From assembly GCA_963850605.1 (NCBI GenBank), contig CAWKLX010000002.1, positions 508,684-572,683 of the forward strand: a DNA stretch of 64,000 bases. The letters run 5' to 3'. This document shows, in pieces, positions 9,638 through 18,043 of this stretch. This DNA is from BOG-908 sp963850605. Lineage in GTDB: Bacteria; Pseudomonadota; Alphaproteobacteria; Acetobacterales; Acetobacteraceae. Position numbers and translations under genes: made by a program. How positions within the stretch are numbered: the stretch's first letter is position 1; every line of letters begins with the position of its first letter. The notes under the pieces are model-generated. The model was not told where the DNA came from and made no database searches. It saw nothing but the letters and a program-made list of their open reading frames with translations.

Positions 9638-10953
9638 GCGAACCGGCAGCCCAGCCCGTTCATCAGGTCCACGAATCCCGGAAAACTCGTGTCGATGAAG
9701 GACGTGTCGTCCACCGTCACCGGCGCGCGGGCGCAAGACCCCAGGACGAGCGCGCTCATGGCCAGCCGATGATCCATATGGGTCGCCACATGCCCGCCGC
9801 CGGGCGGTCTGCCCGAACCGTGGATCACCAGGTCATCGCCCTCGGTCACGCAGCCGACGCCGTTCGCGATCAGCAATGCGGCGGTGGCCGACAGCCGGTC
9901 GCTCTCCTTCACTCGCAACTCGCCCAGGCCGCGCAGCCGGCTGGTGCCGCGCGCCGACGCACAGGCGACGGCCAGGACCGGGAATTCGTCGATCATGCTC
10001 GGCACGATGTCTCCCGATGTGTCGGCAGCGTTCAGCGGGCCGGCTTCGGCCGTGAGGTCGCCCACTGCCTCGCCACCCTCCACCCGCACATTGGCCACGG
10101 ACAGAAGCGCGCCCATCGACCGCAGCACGTCGAACAGGCCGATTCGCAGCGGGTTGAGGCCCACGCCGCGCACCGTCACGCGCGAGCCATCGGTCAGCAG
10201 GGCGGCCACCAGCGGAAAGGCCGCCGAGGATGGATCGCCAGGCACGGCCACGTCGCGCGCGATAAGCTCGGGTTGGCCTTCCAGGGTGATGACGCGGCCG
10301 TGCTCCGCGGCCTCGACCGTGAGCGCCGCACCGAAATGGACCAGCATGCGCTCCGTATGGTCCCGCGTCGGCACGGATTCCTCAACCCGGGTCTGGCCGC
10401 GCGCGTTCAAGCCAGCCAGCAGGATGGCCGATTTCACCTGCGCGCTGGCCACCGTCATGCGGTGGTCCAGCGGCATCGCGCGTCCGGTGCCGGCCACCGC
10501 CAGGGGCAGGCGCCCGCCCTCCCGGGCGAAAAACCGCGCGCCGGTGGCCGCCAACGGCCCAGTGACCCGCGCCATCGGCCGGCGCCGCAGGCTGACGTCG
10601 CCCGTCACGACCGAAAAGATCGGGTGGGTGGCGAGCAGCCCGGTCAGCAGGCGCGCCGCCGTGCCGGAATTGCCCATGTCGAGCACGTCGTCCGGCTCGG
10701 CCAGGCCGCCCACCCCCACACCGGTCACGCGCCAGGCGCCCGGCCCGTCCCGCACGATGTCCGCCCCCAGCGCGCGCAGGGCGGCGGCGGTGCGCAGCAC
10801 GTCCTCGCCCTCCAGCAGCCCCACGATTCGGGTCTCCCCGATGGCCAGCGCAGCAAACATCAAGGCGCGGTGCGAGATGGATTTGTCCCCCGGCACCTCA
10901 ATGTCGCCGGCAAGCGGGCCGGCGGGGTGCGCGGTCATTGGGCGGGTCTGCAT
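9634..10953 (-). CDS. aroA: 3-phosphoshikimate 1-carboxyvinyltransferase (EPSP synthase)
   Basis: AroA joins PEP to shikimate-3-phosphate in the shikimate pathway. From the ATG at 10953 it is 439 residues; an ATG at 10938 is also possible. VPGDKSISHRAL holds the PEP-binding Lys. GNSGTAARLLTGLL, RRRPMARV, ASAQVKSAILLAGL, RDHTERML and GDPSSAAFPLVAAL resemble the class II branch rather than the E. coli type. The PEP-site loop reads GNSGT, with Gly where some insensitive class II enzymes have Ala. It overlaps cmk by 4 bases and follows addB by 34. Confidence 0.95.
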   Translation of the reverse strand: MQTRPMTAHPAGPLAGDIEVPGDKSISHRALMFAALAIGETRIVGLLEGEDVLRTAAALRALGADIVRDGPGAWRVTGVGVGGLAEPDDVLDMGNSGTAARLLTGLLATHPIFSVVTGDVSLRRRPMARVTGPLAATGARFFAREGGRLPLAVAGTGRAMPLDHRMTVASAQVKSAILLAGLNARGQTRVEESVPTRDHTERMLVHFGAALTVEAAEHGRVITLEGQPELIARDVAVPGDPSSAAFPLVAALLTDGSRVTVRGVGLNPLRIGLFDVLRSMGALLSVANVRVEGGEAVGDLTAEAGPLNAADTSGDIVPSMIDEFPVLAVACASARGTSRLRGLGELRVKESDRLSATAALLIANGVGCVTEGDDLVIHGSGRPPGGGHVATHMDHRLAMSALVLGSCARAPVTVDDTSFIDTSFPGFVDLMNGLGCRFA

Positions 10954-10987
10954 GGCTGGCGCGGTAGCATGCGGGAAGGCGGGGAGG

Positions 10988-13964
10988 CTACTCGCCCTCC
11001 CCGGCCGCCGCCCATTCGGCGACCCGCGCCAACTGCGCATAATCGGAAAACCGCGGCGCCGCGCCCGACGAGGGCTGCGACAGATAGGGTGTCGCCGGAT
11101 CGTCGAAGGCGGCGACCAACGCCTGCAGTTTCTCGTGCGCCTCGGTCGCGAGGCCGGATGTGAGCGCCGCGTCGCCTTTCTGCAGCGTGTGGATGCGCCC
11201 CGGCTCGAACCCGCCGGAAATCTGCCAGTAGGCCAGCTCGCCGACCTCGCCCGCCAGTTCCTCGCCGAACCCGCCGAGGCGCACCATCGCCGCTTCCAGC
11301 GGCAGTTGCGGCGCCAGACCGTCATCCACAGCCCGCCCGCTGGGCGGCGTGCCGGTCTTGTAATCCAGTATGGCCAGCAGCCCGTCGGGCCGGCGTTCAA
11401 TCCGGTCGGCGCGGCCATGTAGGGTGAACGGGCCGGCGGGGGCGTCGAACACCCAGGCGCCGGACGTCTCGCACCACATCGCCGCCGGGTCGCCCGCCAC
11501 GCGCCGCGCCGCTTCGGCCTCGGCCACCCAGGCGGCGATCCGGTGCAGCCTGGGCCGCCACCACGTGGCCAGCGCCGGACGCAGATCCGCGTCACGCAGC
11601 GCCTCATCCATGGCATCGGCCAGCAGCGCCCCCGCATCGTATGGAAAGGACGTTCCGACGCTCGCGAAAAAGCGGTGCAGTCCGTGATGCACGATCGTGC
11701 CGTAATCCGCCGCATCTGCCGATTGCTCCAGTGGATCGAGCTTTTTCAATCGCAGCACGTATCTGGCGTAGATGGCGTAAGGGTCGCGCAACCAGGTTTC
11801 GATCTGTGTCACGCTCAGCCGGCGTGGCCGAAGCGCCACGGCAGGCGCTGGGGCAGGCGGCAAGACGGGCGTGGGCGCGCCGTCCGGGCGGTCGACCGCC
11901 CGCGCCCAATGCGGCGCGCCGTGCCTGGCCAGCGCTTCCCCCTGCCCGGACAGCAGCGCATCCAGCCGCACCAGCCAGCGCGACGGCACGGCGGGCGCTC
12001 CGTCCCGGCGGCGCGGTGCGGACAGCAGCGCGCGCGGCGCCGCGCAGGCGGCCATGACGAAATCATGCGCCGACAGCCCGACCTGCGCCTCCGGCGAGGG
12101 CAGGCCAACGGCTCTACGCATGGCGCGGTTCATCCACGGGCCGGAATTCTGCGATCGGCGGCCAAACCCCTTCCACAAGCCCGCCCAGCACCACGCAATC
12201 GGCAGTCTGCAACCGCGCTTCCAGCAAACCCCAGATGAACACGCGCGGATGCTCCGTGCCGTCCCGCCCGCGCAATCCGCGCCGGCTGCGCACCGCCTGG
12301 CCGGCCATGGTCGCTTCCAGGAGGCCGGGCAAAGTCGCCAATCTCTGGTCGGGCAGCGCGGCGAGCGCGGGCGCCAGCTCGGCCAAATGCAGGGCAAGGG
12401 CGGCGCCATCCTCGCCGGCCCAAAGCCGGTCGGCGCCCGGCTCGGTGTCGGTCGCCGCCAGCGCCTCGGCCGCCTCGATCAGCGCATCCAGTGCCTGATG
12501 CGGCGCGCACGCCCGGCTGGATGCAAGCGCCAGCAGCGGTTTGAGACAGGCGGCGATCCGGTCCAGGAATTTCCCGTCGCCCTGACGCCGTCTCAAACCC
12601 TCGACGCCCGGTCCCGGCCTCGGACCACGCAAACACTCCGTCTCCAGACGGCGGGCGGCGGCGCGGCAGGCGGCCGCCGGCAGACCGGCCGCGCAAAATG
12701 GATGTTTGAGCAGCGCCAGCAGCGGAACCGGGCGCAAATCCTCGGCCACGGCTTCGGCGAGCAGCCGCAAGAACACGGCGGGCGGCGTTTCGGCGAGTGG
12801 TTCGCCGGCGCTGTCATCGGCCACGATGCCGAAACGCAGCAGCTCGGTCGCGACGCGCCCGGCCAGTTGCCGGTCGGGTGTCACCAGCGCCGCCCGCGCC
12901 CCCGGCACCTCTAGCGCTTCCCGCAAGGCCAGCGCGATGCAGACCGCCTCCTCCTGCTGGTCGGCCGGCTCAAGCCGCTCCAGCCCGCCGGTGCCGTGCG
13001 GCGGCAGTGTCTGCCATTGCGAGAGCGAGGCGGCCGGCAACAGGGCGCTTCGCAATACACCGGGCCGGCCCACGGGGCTCGTGCGGGGCAGGGGCGTGGG
13101 CGACATCTCGGCAAAGTCGCGCACATCCTCGCGCCGCGCCTGCAGTTTGTGCAGCAGGTCGCGCAGGCTGGCCTGCGGATGGCTGTCCTGCAGCGCGTCC
13201 CAGCTCGGCCCATCGAGATCCATGTCCAGGCCGGGCAGCACGACCAGGCCCTGCGGCAGATGCGCCACAAGCCGCAGCAGCCGGCCCACCGCCGGAATGG
13301 CGCCCGTCGTGCCCGCGGCGATCACGGGCAGCGCTGGCGGATCGTTTCTCCAGGCTGCCTCCTGTGCGTTGATCAAGGAGATCTGGTGGGCGGCGACATC
13401 CGAAACACCCTCTTCGGCCAGCCAGGCGGGCCAGGTTGAGGTCACGATACCCAGGAAGGTGAGGGTCAGCTGCCAATGGCTGGCGAAGGCCTCGCCGGCC
13501 GCCCCAGGCAGGGTCTCCGCCAGGTCGATCTCGGCGCGTGCTGCCTCGTCCAGCAGCGTCCCGAGCGCCTGCGCCAGCTCCCAAGCCCGGTCCGCCTCGC
13601 GCGGCGCGCCGTGGCGGCCGCCCATGGCCAGGATCAACTGGCTCAGCACGGCGAGCCGGCGCATCGGCGGCACGGCAGGCGGCGCTTCCAGCACGCCGGC
13701 CAAAGCCAGCGGCGCCTCGTCCAGCGCGCCCAGCGCCAGGATGCGCGGCAGCAGCATCGGCCGCCCGTCCGACTGGTCGAGAAACGCCTGCGCCAGGCCC
13801 CTCGCCGCACGCCGGGTCGGCACCAGGAAGACTCCGGAAGCTGCGGCCAAGGGGTCCGGCCCGTCGCCCGCCATGCGGGCCAGCCACCAGGCGGCCAGCG
13901 CCGGCAGGAACGCCGCGTCGGGCGCGATGGTGGCAAGGTTGGGGCGGAGCGCGAGCGCAGGCAT
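10988..13964 (-). pseudogene. addB: double-strand break repair protein AddB, one-base frame break
   Basis: AddB is the nuclease/inactive-helicase subunit of the AddAB complex that resects double-strand breaks. From the ATG at 13964 the first frame gives an N-terminal inactive-helicase region (FLVPTRRAARGLAQAFLDQ) and ends around GLVEGVWPPIAEF. The second frame resumes at PWMNRAMRRAVGLPSPEAQV. Removing one base of the TT at 12147-12148 makes GVWPPIADSGPWMNR and about 990 residues in total, normal for alphaproteobacterial AddB. The C-terminus has the PD-(D/E)XK nuclease motif (GRADRIE, then AILDYKTGTP). addA is not adjacent; aroA follows instead. Confidence 0.82.
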
Positions 13965-14005
13965 GGCCAGGTTTGTCGGGCGGGTGCCGGGCCGTGGCAA
14001 GCCGT

Positions 14006-14440
14006 TCAGGCGGCGATCCGTCCGGCCCACCCCGCCACCTGCACGCGGCGCGTGTCCGGACTTTGCACGGTCAGGGTCAGCCGCAGCGCATCGTCGGGTG
14101 CGAGCGGCCCCAGCCGGTCCGGCCACTCGACCACCACCGCGCCCATGCGCGCGTCGTCCCAGCCCAGTTCCAGCACATCGTCCGGGCCGGACAGGCGCCA
14201 CAGATCGAAATGCGACAGGGTGAAGCGCGGGGCCGCAAAACTTTGCGCCAGCGTGTAGCTGGGGCTGGGCACGTCCAGCGACGGGTCGCCACAGGCGGCC
14301 CTGATCAAAGCGCGCGCAAAGGTGGATTTACCCGCCCCAAGCGGACCCGACAGCAGCACCGCATCGCCCGGGCGCAGCCGTTCGGCCACCCAAACGGCCG
14401 CCGCCTCGATCCCCGCCTGGCTGTAGATGCCCCCGCGCAA
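14006..14440 (-). CDS. tsaE: tRNA threonylcarbamoyladenosine biosynthesis ATPase TsaE
   Basis: TsaE is the ATPase of the t6A37 tRNA-modification complex with TsaB and TsaD. About 144 residues. It shows Walker A in GPLGAGKSTFARALI, the SPSYTLAQSF switch, HFDLWRL and a C-terminal VVEWPDRLG. The start is uncertain: a TTG at 14440 gives a normal length. The open frame runs on far upstream only as an antisense shadow of the divergent flavoprotein gene. It precedes addB with a gap of 41 bases, a common alphaproteobacterial arrangement. Confidence 0.88.
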   Translation of the reverse strand: MRGGIYSQAGIEAAAVWVAERLRPGDAVLLSGPLGAGKSTFARALIRAACGDPSLDVPSPSYTLAQSFAAPRFTLSHFDLWRLSGPDDVLELGWDDARMGAVVVEWPDRLGPLAPDDALRLTLTVQSPDTRRVQVAGWAGRIAA

Positions 14441-14488
14441 CGTCTCCCCCGGGCTACCCGCCTGCCGAACCGGTGTTACATAGGCCGC

Positions 14489-15490
14489 ATGACCGAAACC
14501 GATGTCGCCATCGTGGGTGCCGGCCCCGCGGGCCTGTTCGCCGCCTTCGAGCTTGGCATGCTCAAAATGTCCAGCGTGCTGATCGACGCGCTGGACGAGG
14601 TGGGCGGCCAATGCGCCGCTCTGTATCCTGAAAAGCCCATCTTCGACATCCCCGCCCACCCCGCCATCGAGGCCGGCGGCCTGGTGGCCGCGTTGGAGGC
14701 CCAGATCGCGCCGTTCGCGCCCGCCCGGCTGCTCGGCCGCCGCGTCCTGTCCCTCGCCGGCGCGCCCGGCGCCTTCGAGCTGCGCACCGACCGCGGCGAC
14801 ACCGTGCACGCCCGCGCCGTGCTGATCGCTGCCGGCGCCGGCGCTTTCGGCCCTAACCGCCCGCCGCTGGACGGCCTGGCCGGCTACGAAGCCACCGGCG
14901 CGGTGCAGTATTACGTGCGCCGGCGCGAGGATTTCCGCGGCCGGCGCGTGGTGATCGCCGGCGGCGGCGATTCGGCGGTGGACTGGGCGCTGCAACTGAA
15001 GGACGTGGCCGACAAAGTCTACGTCGTGCACCGGCGCGCGAAATTCCGCGCCGCCCCGGACTCCGCCGCGCAACTGGACGCGGCGCACACGCGCGGGGAG
15101 CTGGAACTGGTCGTCCCCTACCAGCTCGGCCGCCTGCACGGCGAACACGGCACGCTGAGCGCCGTGGAGGTATCCACCCTGGACGGCGAGCTCAGGCACC
15201 TGCCGGCCGACCGCCTGCTCGCCTTCTTCGGCCTGTCGATGGACCTGGGCCCCATCGCCACCTGGGGCCTGGCGCTCGACCGGCACCATCTGGCGGTCAC
15301 CCCGTCCACCTGCGAGACATCCGTGCCCGGCATCTTCGCCATCGGCGACGTGGCCACCTACCCCGGCAAGCTGAAACTGATCCTGCAAGGCTTCTCCGAA
15401 GCAGCCATGGCCGCCCACGCCATCCACCCCATCGCCCGCCCCGGCGAGGCGCTGCATTTCGAATACTCGACCAGCAAGGGCGTGCCGTGA
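14489..15490 (+). CDS. ferredoxin--NADP reductase, thioredoxin-reductase-like type
   Basis: A 333-residue flavoprotein that moves electrons between NADPH and ferredoxin or flavodoxin. The FAD-binding start is TDVAIVGAGPAGLFAAFELG, and the NADPH site is VVIAGGGDSAVDWALQL. There is no redox CxxC pair, as expected for the YumC-like FNR family rather than true thioredoxin reductases. GIFAIGDVATYPGKLKLI is the C-terminal FAD motif. The ATG at 14489 directly precedes the conserved start. It is divergent from tsaE and overlaps the lolA-like gene by 4 bases. Confidence 0.9.
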   Translation: MTETDVAIVGAGPAGLFAAFELGMLKMSSVLIDALDEVGGQCAALYPEKPIFDIPAHPAIEAGGLVAALEAQIAPFAPARLLGRRVLSLAGAPGAFELRTDRGDTVHARAVLIAAGAGAFGPNRPPLDGLAGYEATGAVQYYVRRREDFRGRRVVIAGGGDSAVDWALQLKDVADKVYVVHRRAKFRAAPDSAAQLDAAHTRGELELVVPYQLGRLHGEHGTLSAVEVSTLDGELRHLPADRLLAFFGLSMDLGPIATWGLALDRHHLAVTPSTCETSVPGIFAIGDVATYPGKLKLILQGFSEAAMAAHAIHPIARPGEALHFEYSTSKGVP

Positions 15491-16125
15491 TCAACAGACG
15501 CCATTTCTGCCTAACTGTCGCCGCCGCGGCAGCGCTGTCCGGTCCTGCGCGCGCGCAAATTTCCGAGCCGGTCCATGCGGCCGTCCTGTCGGATGCCGAC
15601 GCAGCCACCGTGTCCGCCGTCGGCCGCTACCTCAACGGCCTGCGCACCCTGAAAGCGCGGTTCCTGCAGGTCGCACCGGATGGGGCCGTCACTCAGGGCA
15701 CGCTGTGGCTCGACCGGCCAGGCCGGATGCGCTTCGAATACGACAAGCCCAGCCCGCTGCTGCTGGTCGCCGGCGCCGGCGCCGTCATCTTCCACGATTC
15801 CCAACTGGACCAGACCACCCGCATCCCCGTCGGCCAAACCCCCCTGGGCCTGCTGCTGGCCGACACCATCCGCCTGGCTGGCGACGTCACGCTGACCGAG
15901 TTCGGCCGCCCCCCCGGACAGCTCCGCATGACGCTCGTGCGCACCAAGACCCCGGGCGAGGGCAGCCTCACGCTCCTGCTCAACGCATCGCCGATCGCCC
16001 TGACCGGCTGGTCGGTGGTCGATGCCCAAGGCCGCGAAACCCGCCTCCGCCTATCCTCCGTGCAGATGGGCGGCAGCTACGACCCCGGCCTGTTCGTGTT
16101 CCACGACCCCGACGAGGGCAAGTGA
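15487..16125 (+). CDS. lolA: LolA-like outer-membrane lipoprotein carrier
   Basis: LolA shuttles lipoproteins across the periplasm to the outer membrane. The 212-residue protein begins with a twin-arginine-like leader (NRRHFCLTVAAAAALSGPARA) and so may use Tat; this is inferred. The mature part shows YLNGLRTLKARFLQV, QGTLWLDRPGRMRFEYDKPS and a DQTTRIPVGQTPLGLLL segment, all typical of LolA. The start is GTG, overlapping the upstream stop as GTGA, so translation is coupled to the reductase gene. No lipobox is present, as expected for a soluble chaperone. Confidence 0.87.
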   Translation: MINRRHFCLTVAAAAALSGPARAQISEPVHAAVLSDADAATVSAVGRYLNGLRTLKARFLQVAPDGAVTQGTLWLDRPGRMRFEYDKPSPLLLVAGAGAVIFHDSQLDQTTRIPVGQTPLGLLLADTIRLAGDVTLTEFGRPPGQLRMTLVRTKTPGEGSLTLLLNASPIALTGWSVVDAQGRETRLRLSSVQMGGSYDPGLFVFHDPDEGK

Positions 16126-16189
16126 GCCGGTTCACATTTTCTCATGGTGCGGAAACGCGTCAGTCACATTACGCCTTTATGCAGACGTC

Positions 16190-16585
16190 ATGAGCAACGC
16201 ATCATCCCGCCTGGTCACCGCCGCAGCCGCAGCCGCCCTGGCCAGCCTCCTTGTTCCCGCAACCGCCAAGGCCTGGTGGGGCGGCGGTGTCGTCATCGGC
16301 GTTCCACCGATCGTCGTCGGACCGCCCGCTTACGCCTACCCGCCGCCCTACTACTATCCGCCGGCCTACTACCCGCCGGCGTACTATCCGCCCGCGGCCT
16401 ACGCACCGCCGCCCGTGCCGGCGCCGGCGCAAAGCCCCGCCCCGCAGCTTTCGCAGGACCAGCGGCCATACGGCAGTACCTGCTATGCCGGCGTCTACAC
16501 CTGCGGCGCCGCACAGGACATGCGGGTGGGCGACGGCTGTTCCTGCCCTGGCCTCGGGGCGCCATCCTACGGCTCGGTCCGATAG
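16190..16585 (+). CDS. secreted Pro/Tyr-rich protein of unknown function
   Basis: 131 residues with a signal peptide (VTAAAAAALASLLVPATAKA), then a GGGVVIGVPPIVVGPP stretch and a repeat of about four YYPPAYYPP units. The C-terminus holds five Cys (STCYAGVYTCG, GDGCSCPG) resembling small secreted proteins I have seen in Acetobacteraceae. I do not recognise a function; surface or periplasmic location is likely. The ATG at 16190 was chosen because it begins the signal peptide. The stop is followed by two direct copies of TTTCTCGAAAGAG (16608-16640), each a tiny hairpin that may end transcription. Confidence 0.7.
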   Translation: MSNASSRLVTAAAAAALASLLVPATAKAWWGGGVVIGVPPIVVGPPAYAYPPPYYYPPAYYPPAYYPPAAYAPPPVPAPAQSPAPQLSQDQRPYGSTCYAGVYTCGAAQDMRVGDGCSCPGLGAPSYGSVR

Positions 16586-16704
16586 CGCGCGCCTGAAGGC
16601 AAGTCGTTTTCTCGAAAGAGGACTTTCTCGAAAGAGAACGTTCTCAGAGACGACTAGAGTCTCGTCCAATCGCTGACGCCCGTGCCCCACCAGGACGCGG
16701 GCGA

Positions 16705-17658
16705 TCAACTCCGAACGTGTTTGACGTGCGCGGACCGATGCGGTGACGCGTCAGACGCGCGCACGTGATACACCGCCGAGTGTCCCACATGGGTGCTCGC
16801 CGCCGCCAGACGCACATGGCGCGAGACGCCGTGCGACAGTGTCTCGCTGACCAGATGCACCCCGGCACGCGCGCGCGGCTCCGGCGCTTCGGCCAATTCG
16901 ATCGGCGCGGACGTACCGTGACGGTGCGCCCGGCGCTCGGCTGCGGCATAGCGTGCGCTTTCGTGGCCGCGATGCGCCACCAGCACGTGATGCACCACAT
17001 AGCGCGGCCCGGCCGGTATATAGTCCGGCAACTGGTTGACGGCGAACTGCTCCGCCGGCGAACGGGATTGCGGCCACTCGCCTCGGATATAAGGCGCGAT
17101 CATCGCCACATAGCGGCGCGTCTCCGCCGGCAACGGACGGTTGTGCACCAGGTAATCCTCCAGCCGCGCCGGGCCGCCATTATAGGCGGCCAGCATGCCG
17201 GGGCTGCCGAACGCGTCGTACATCTCGCGCAGATAGGCGGTGCCGGCCAGGATATTGTTGTGCGGATCGAACGCGTCGTCGCCCAGGCTGTAGCGGGCCC
17301 GCACCTCGTCATAGGTCTGCGGCATCAACTGCATCAGGCCCATGGCGCCGACCGGCGAGGTGATCAGCACGCCGCTGGCCCGGAACTCGTGTCCGCCCGA
17401 CTCGACGCGCATGACCTCGCGCACCCAACGCTCCGGCACGTCGTATTTTTTCGAGGCTTCCTGGATGTAGGGGCCCCACGGGTCTTCGGGCGGGCCGGGC
17501 GGCGCGTAGCTGGGTTTGGCGCGCGCGATGTAGGTGGCGGCCTCCTGCGTGGCGGTCATCGGCGGGGTGTGGCTGGCGCAGGCGGCCAGTAGGGAGACGC
17601 CCAGGCAGGCCACGCCGCGGGACAGTGCGGCGAACGAGGATCCTCGGGGGCCGCTCAC
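16705..17658 (-). CDS. lytic transglycosylase lipoprotein (SLT domain)
   Basis: It cleaves peptidoglycan glycan strands to 1,6-anhydro ends. The 317-residue protein has a lipoprotein signal peptide with lipobox LLAAC (Cys about 27), so it is anchored to a membrane facing the periplasm. The SLT core spans about residues 65-185: the catalytic Glu in MRVESGG, GAMGLMQLMPQTYDEV, DPHNNILAGTAYLREM and AAYNGGPARLEDY. The last ~100 residues are His/Arg/Ala-rich and look poorly conserved. It stands alone between accessory genes. Confidence 0.92.
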   Translation of the reverse strand: MSGPRGSSFAALSRGVACLGVSLLAACASHTPPMTATQEAATYIARAKPSYAPPGPPEDPWGPYIQEASKKYDVPERWVREVMRVESGGHEFRASGVLITSPVGAMGLMQLMPQTYDEVRARYSLGDDAFDPHNNILAGTAYLREMYDAFGSPGMLAAYNGGPARLEDYLVHNRPLPAETRRYVAMIAPYIRGEWPQSRSPAEQFAVNQLPDYIPAGPRYVVHHVLVAHRGHESARYAAAERRAHRHGTSAPIELAEAPEPRARAGVHLVSETLSHGVSRHVRLAAASTHVGHSAVYHVRASDASPHRSAHVKHVRS

Positions 17659-18043
17659 GCTTTGTTCATCCGTGCATCCGCCTCTGAAGAACCTGGCCTA
17701 AACCCTTGACCGCTGAATCCGTAGCCTACGGCAAAAGCGTCAGCAACTATTGAATTGGGGGTGTCGCTCGATCGCCAGGCAATGACCCTGCTGCAAGCCC
17801 TGAACCTGGGCGCGCTGGGCCAGGCATGATCCGCTTCCACCTGTGGCCGATAGGACAGGGCTGGCGCAGGGCTGCGTTGCACGAAGGACACAGGCGAGTG
17901 CGCTTGTGATCACGTGCCCGCCTTTTGGGTTTCGCGGCGTCACGGAAAGGTGTTCCCTCGCGTCAGGAACGTTACATTCGGTAGCGGCCGTCCTGCCCGG
18001 GTACGCCCCTGGCGACGGCTCTGACCCAGGGGGAATTTTCTAA
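17659..18043. other. spacer upstream of the TonB receptor, no gene seen
   Basis: 385 bases without a credible gene. It must hold the receptor's promoter. A short open stretch (about 17750-17829) would encode GVSLDRQAMTLLQALNLG but has no clear start and stops within 30 codons, so I treat it as chance or a remnant. Confidence 0.35.

Noticed and set aside
14441..15457. N-terminal extension of tsaE (open frame of 483 codons)
   Set aside because: The extra part is the antisense of the ferredoxin reductase gene; TsaE homologues are about 150 residues.
17750..17829. Short protein-like stretch before the TonB receptor
   Set aside because: No start codon with a ribosome site, under 30 codons, no family.
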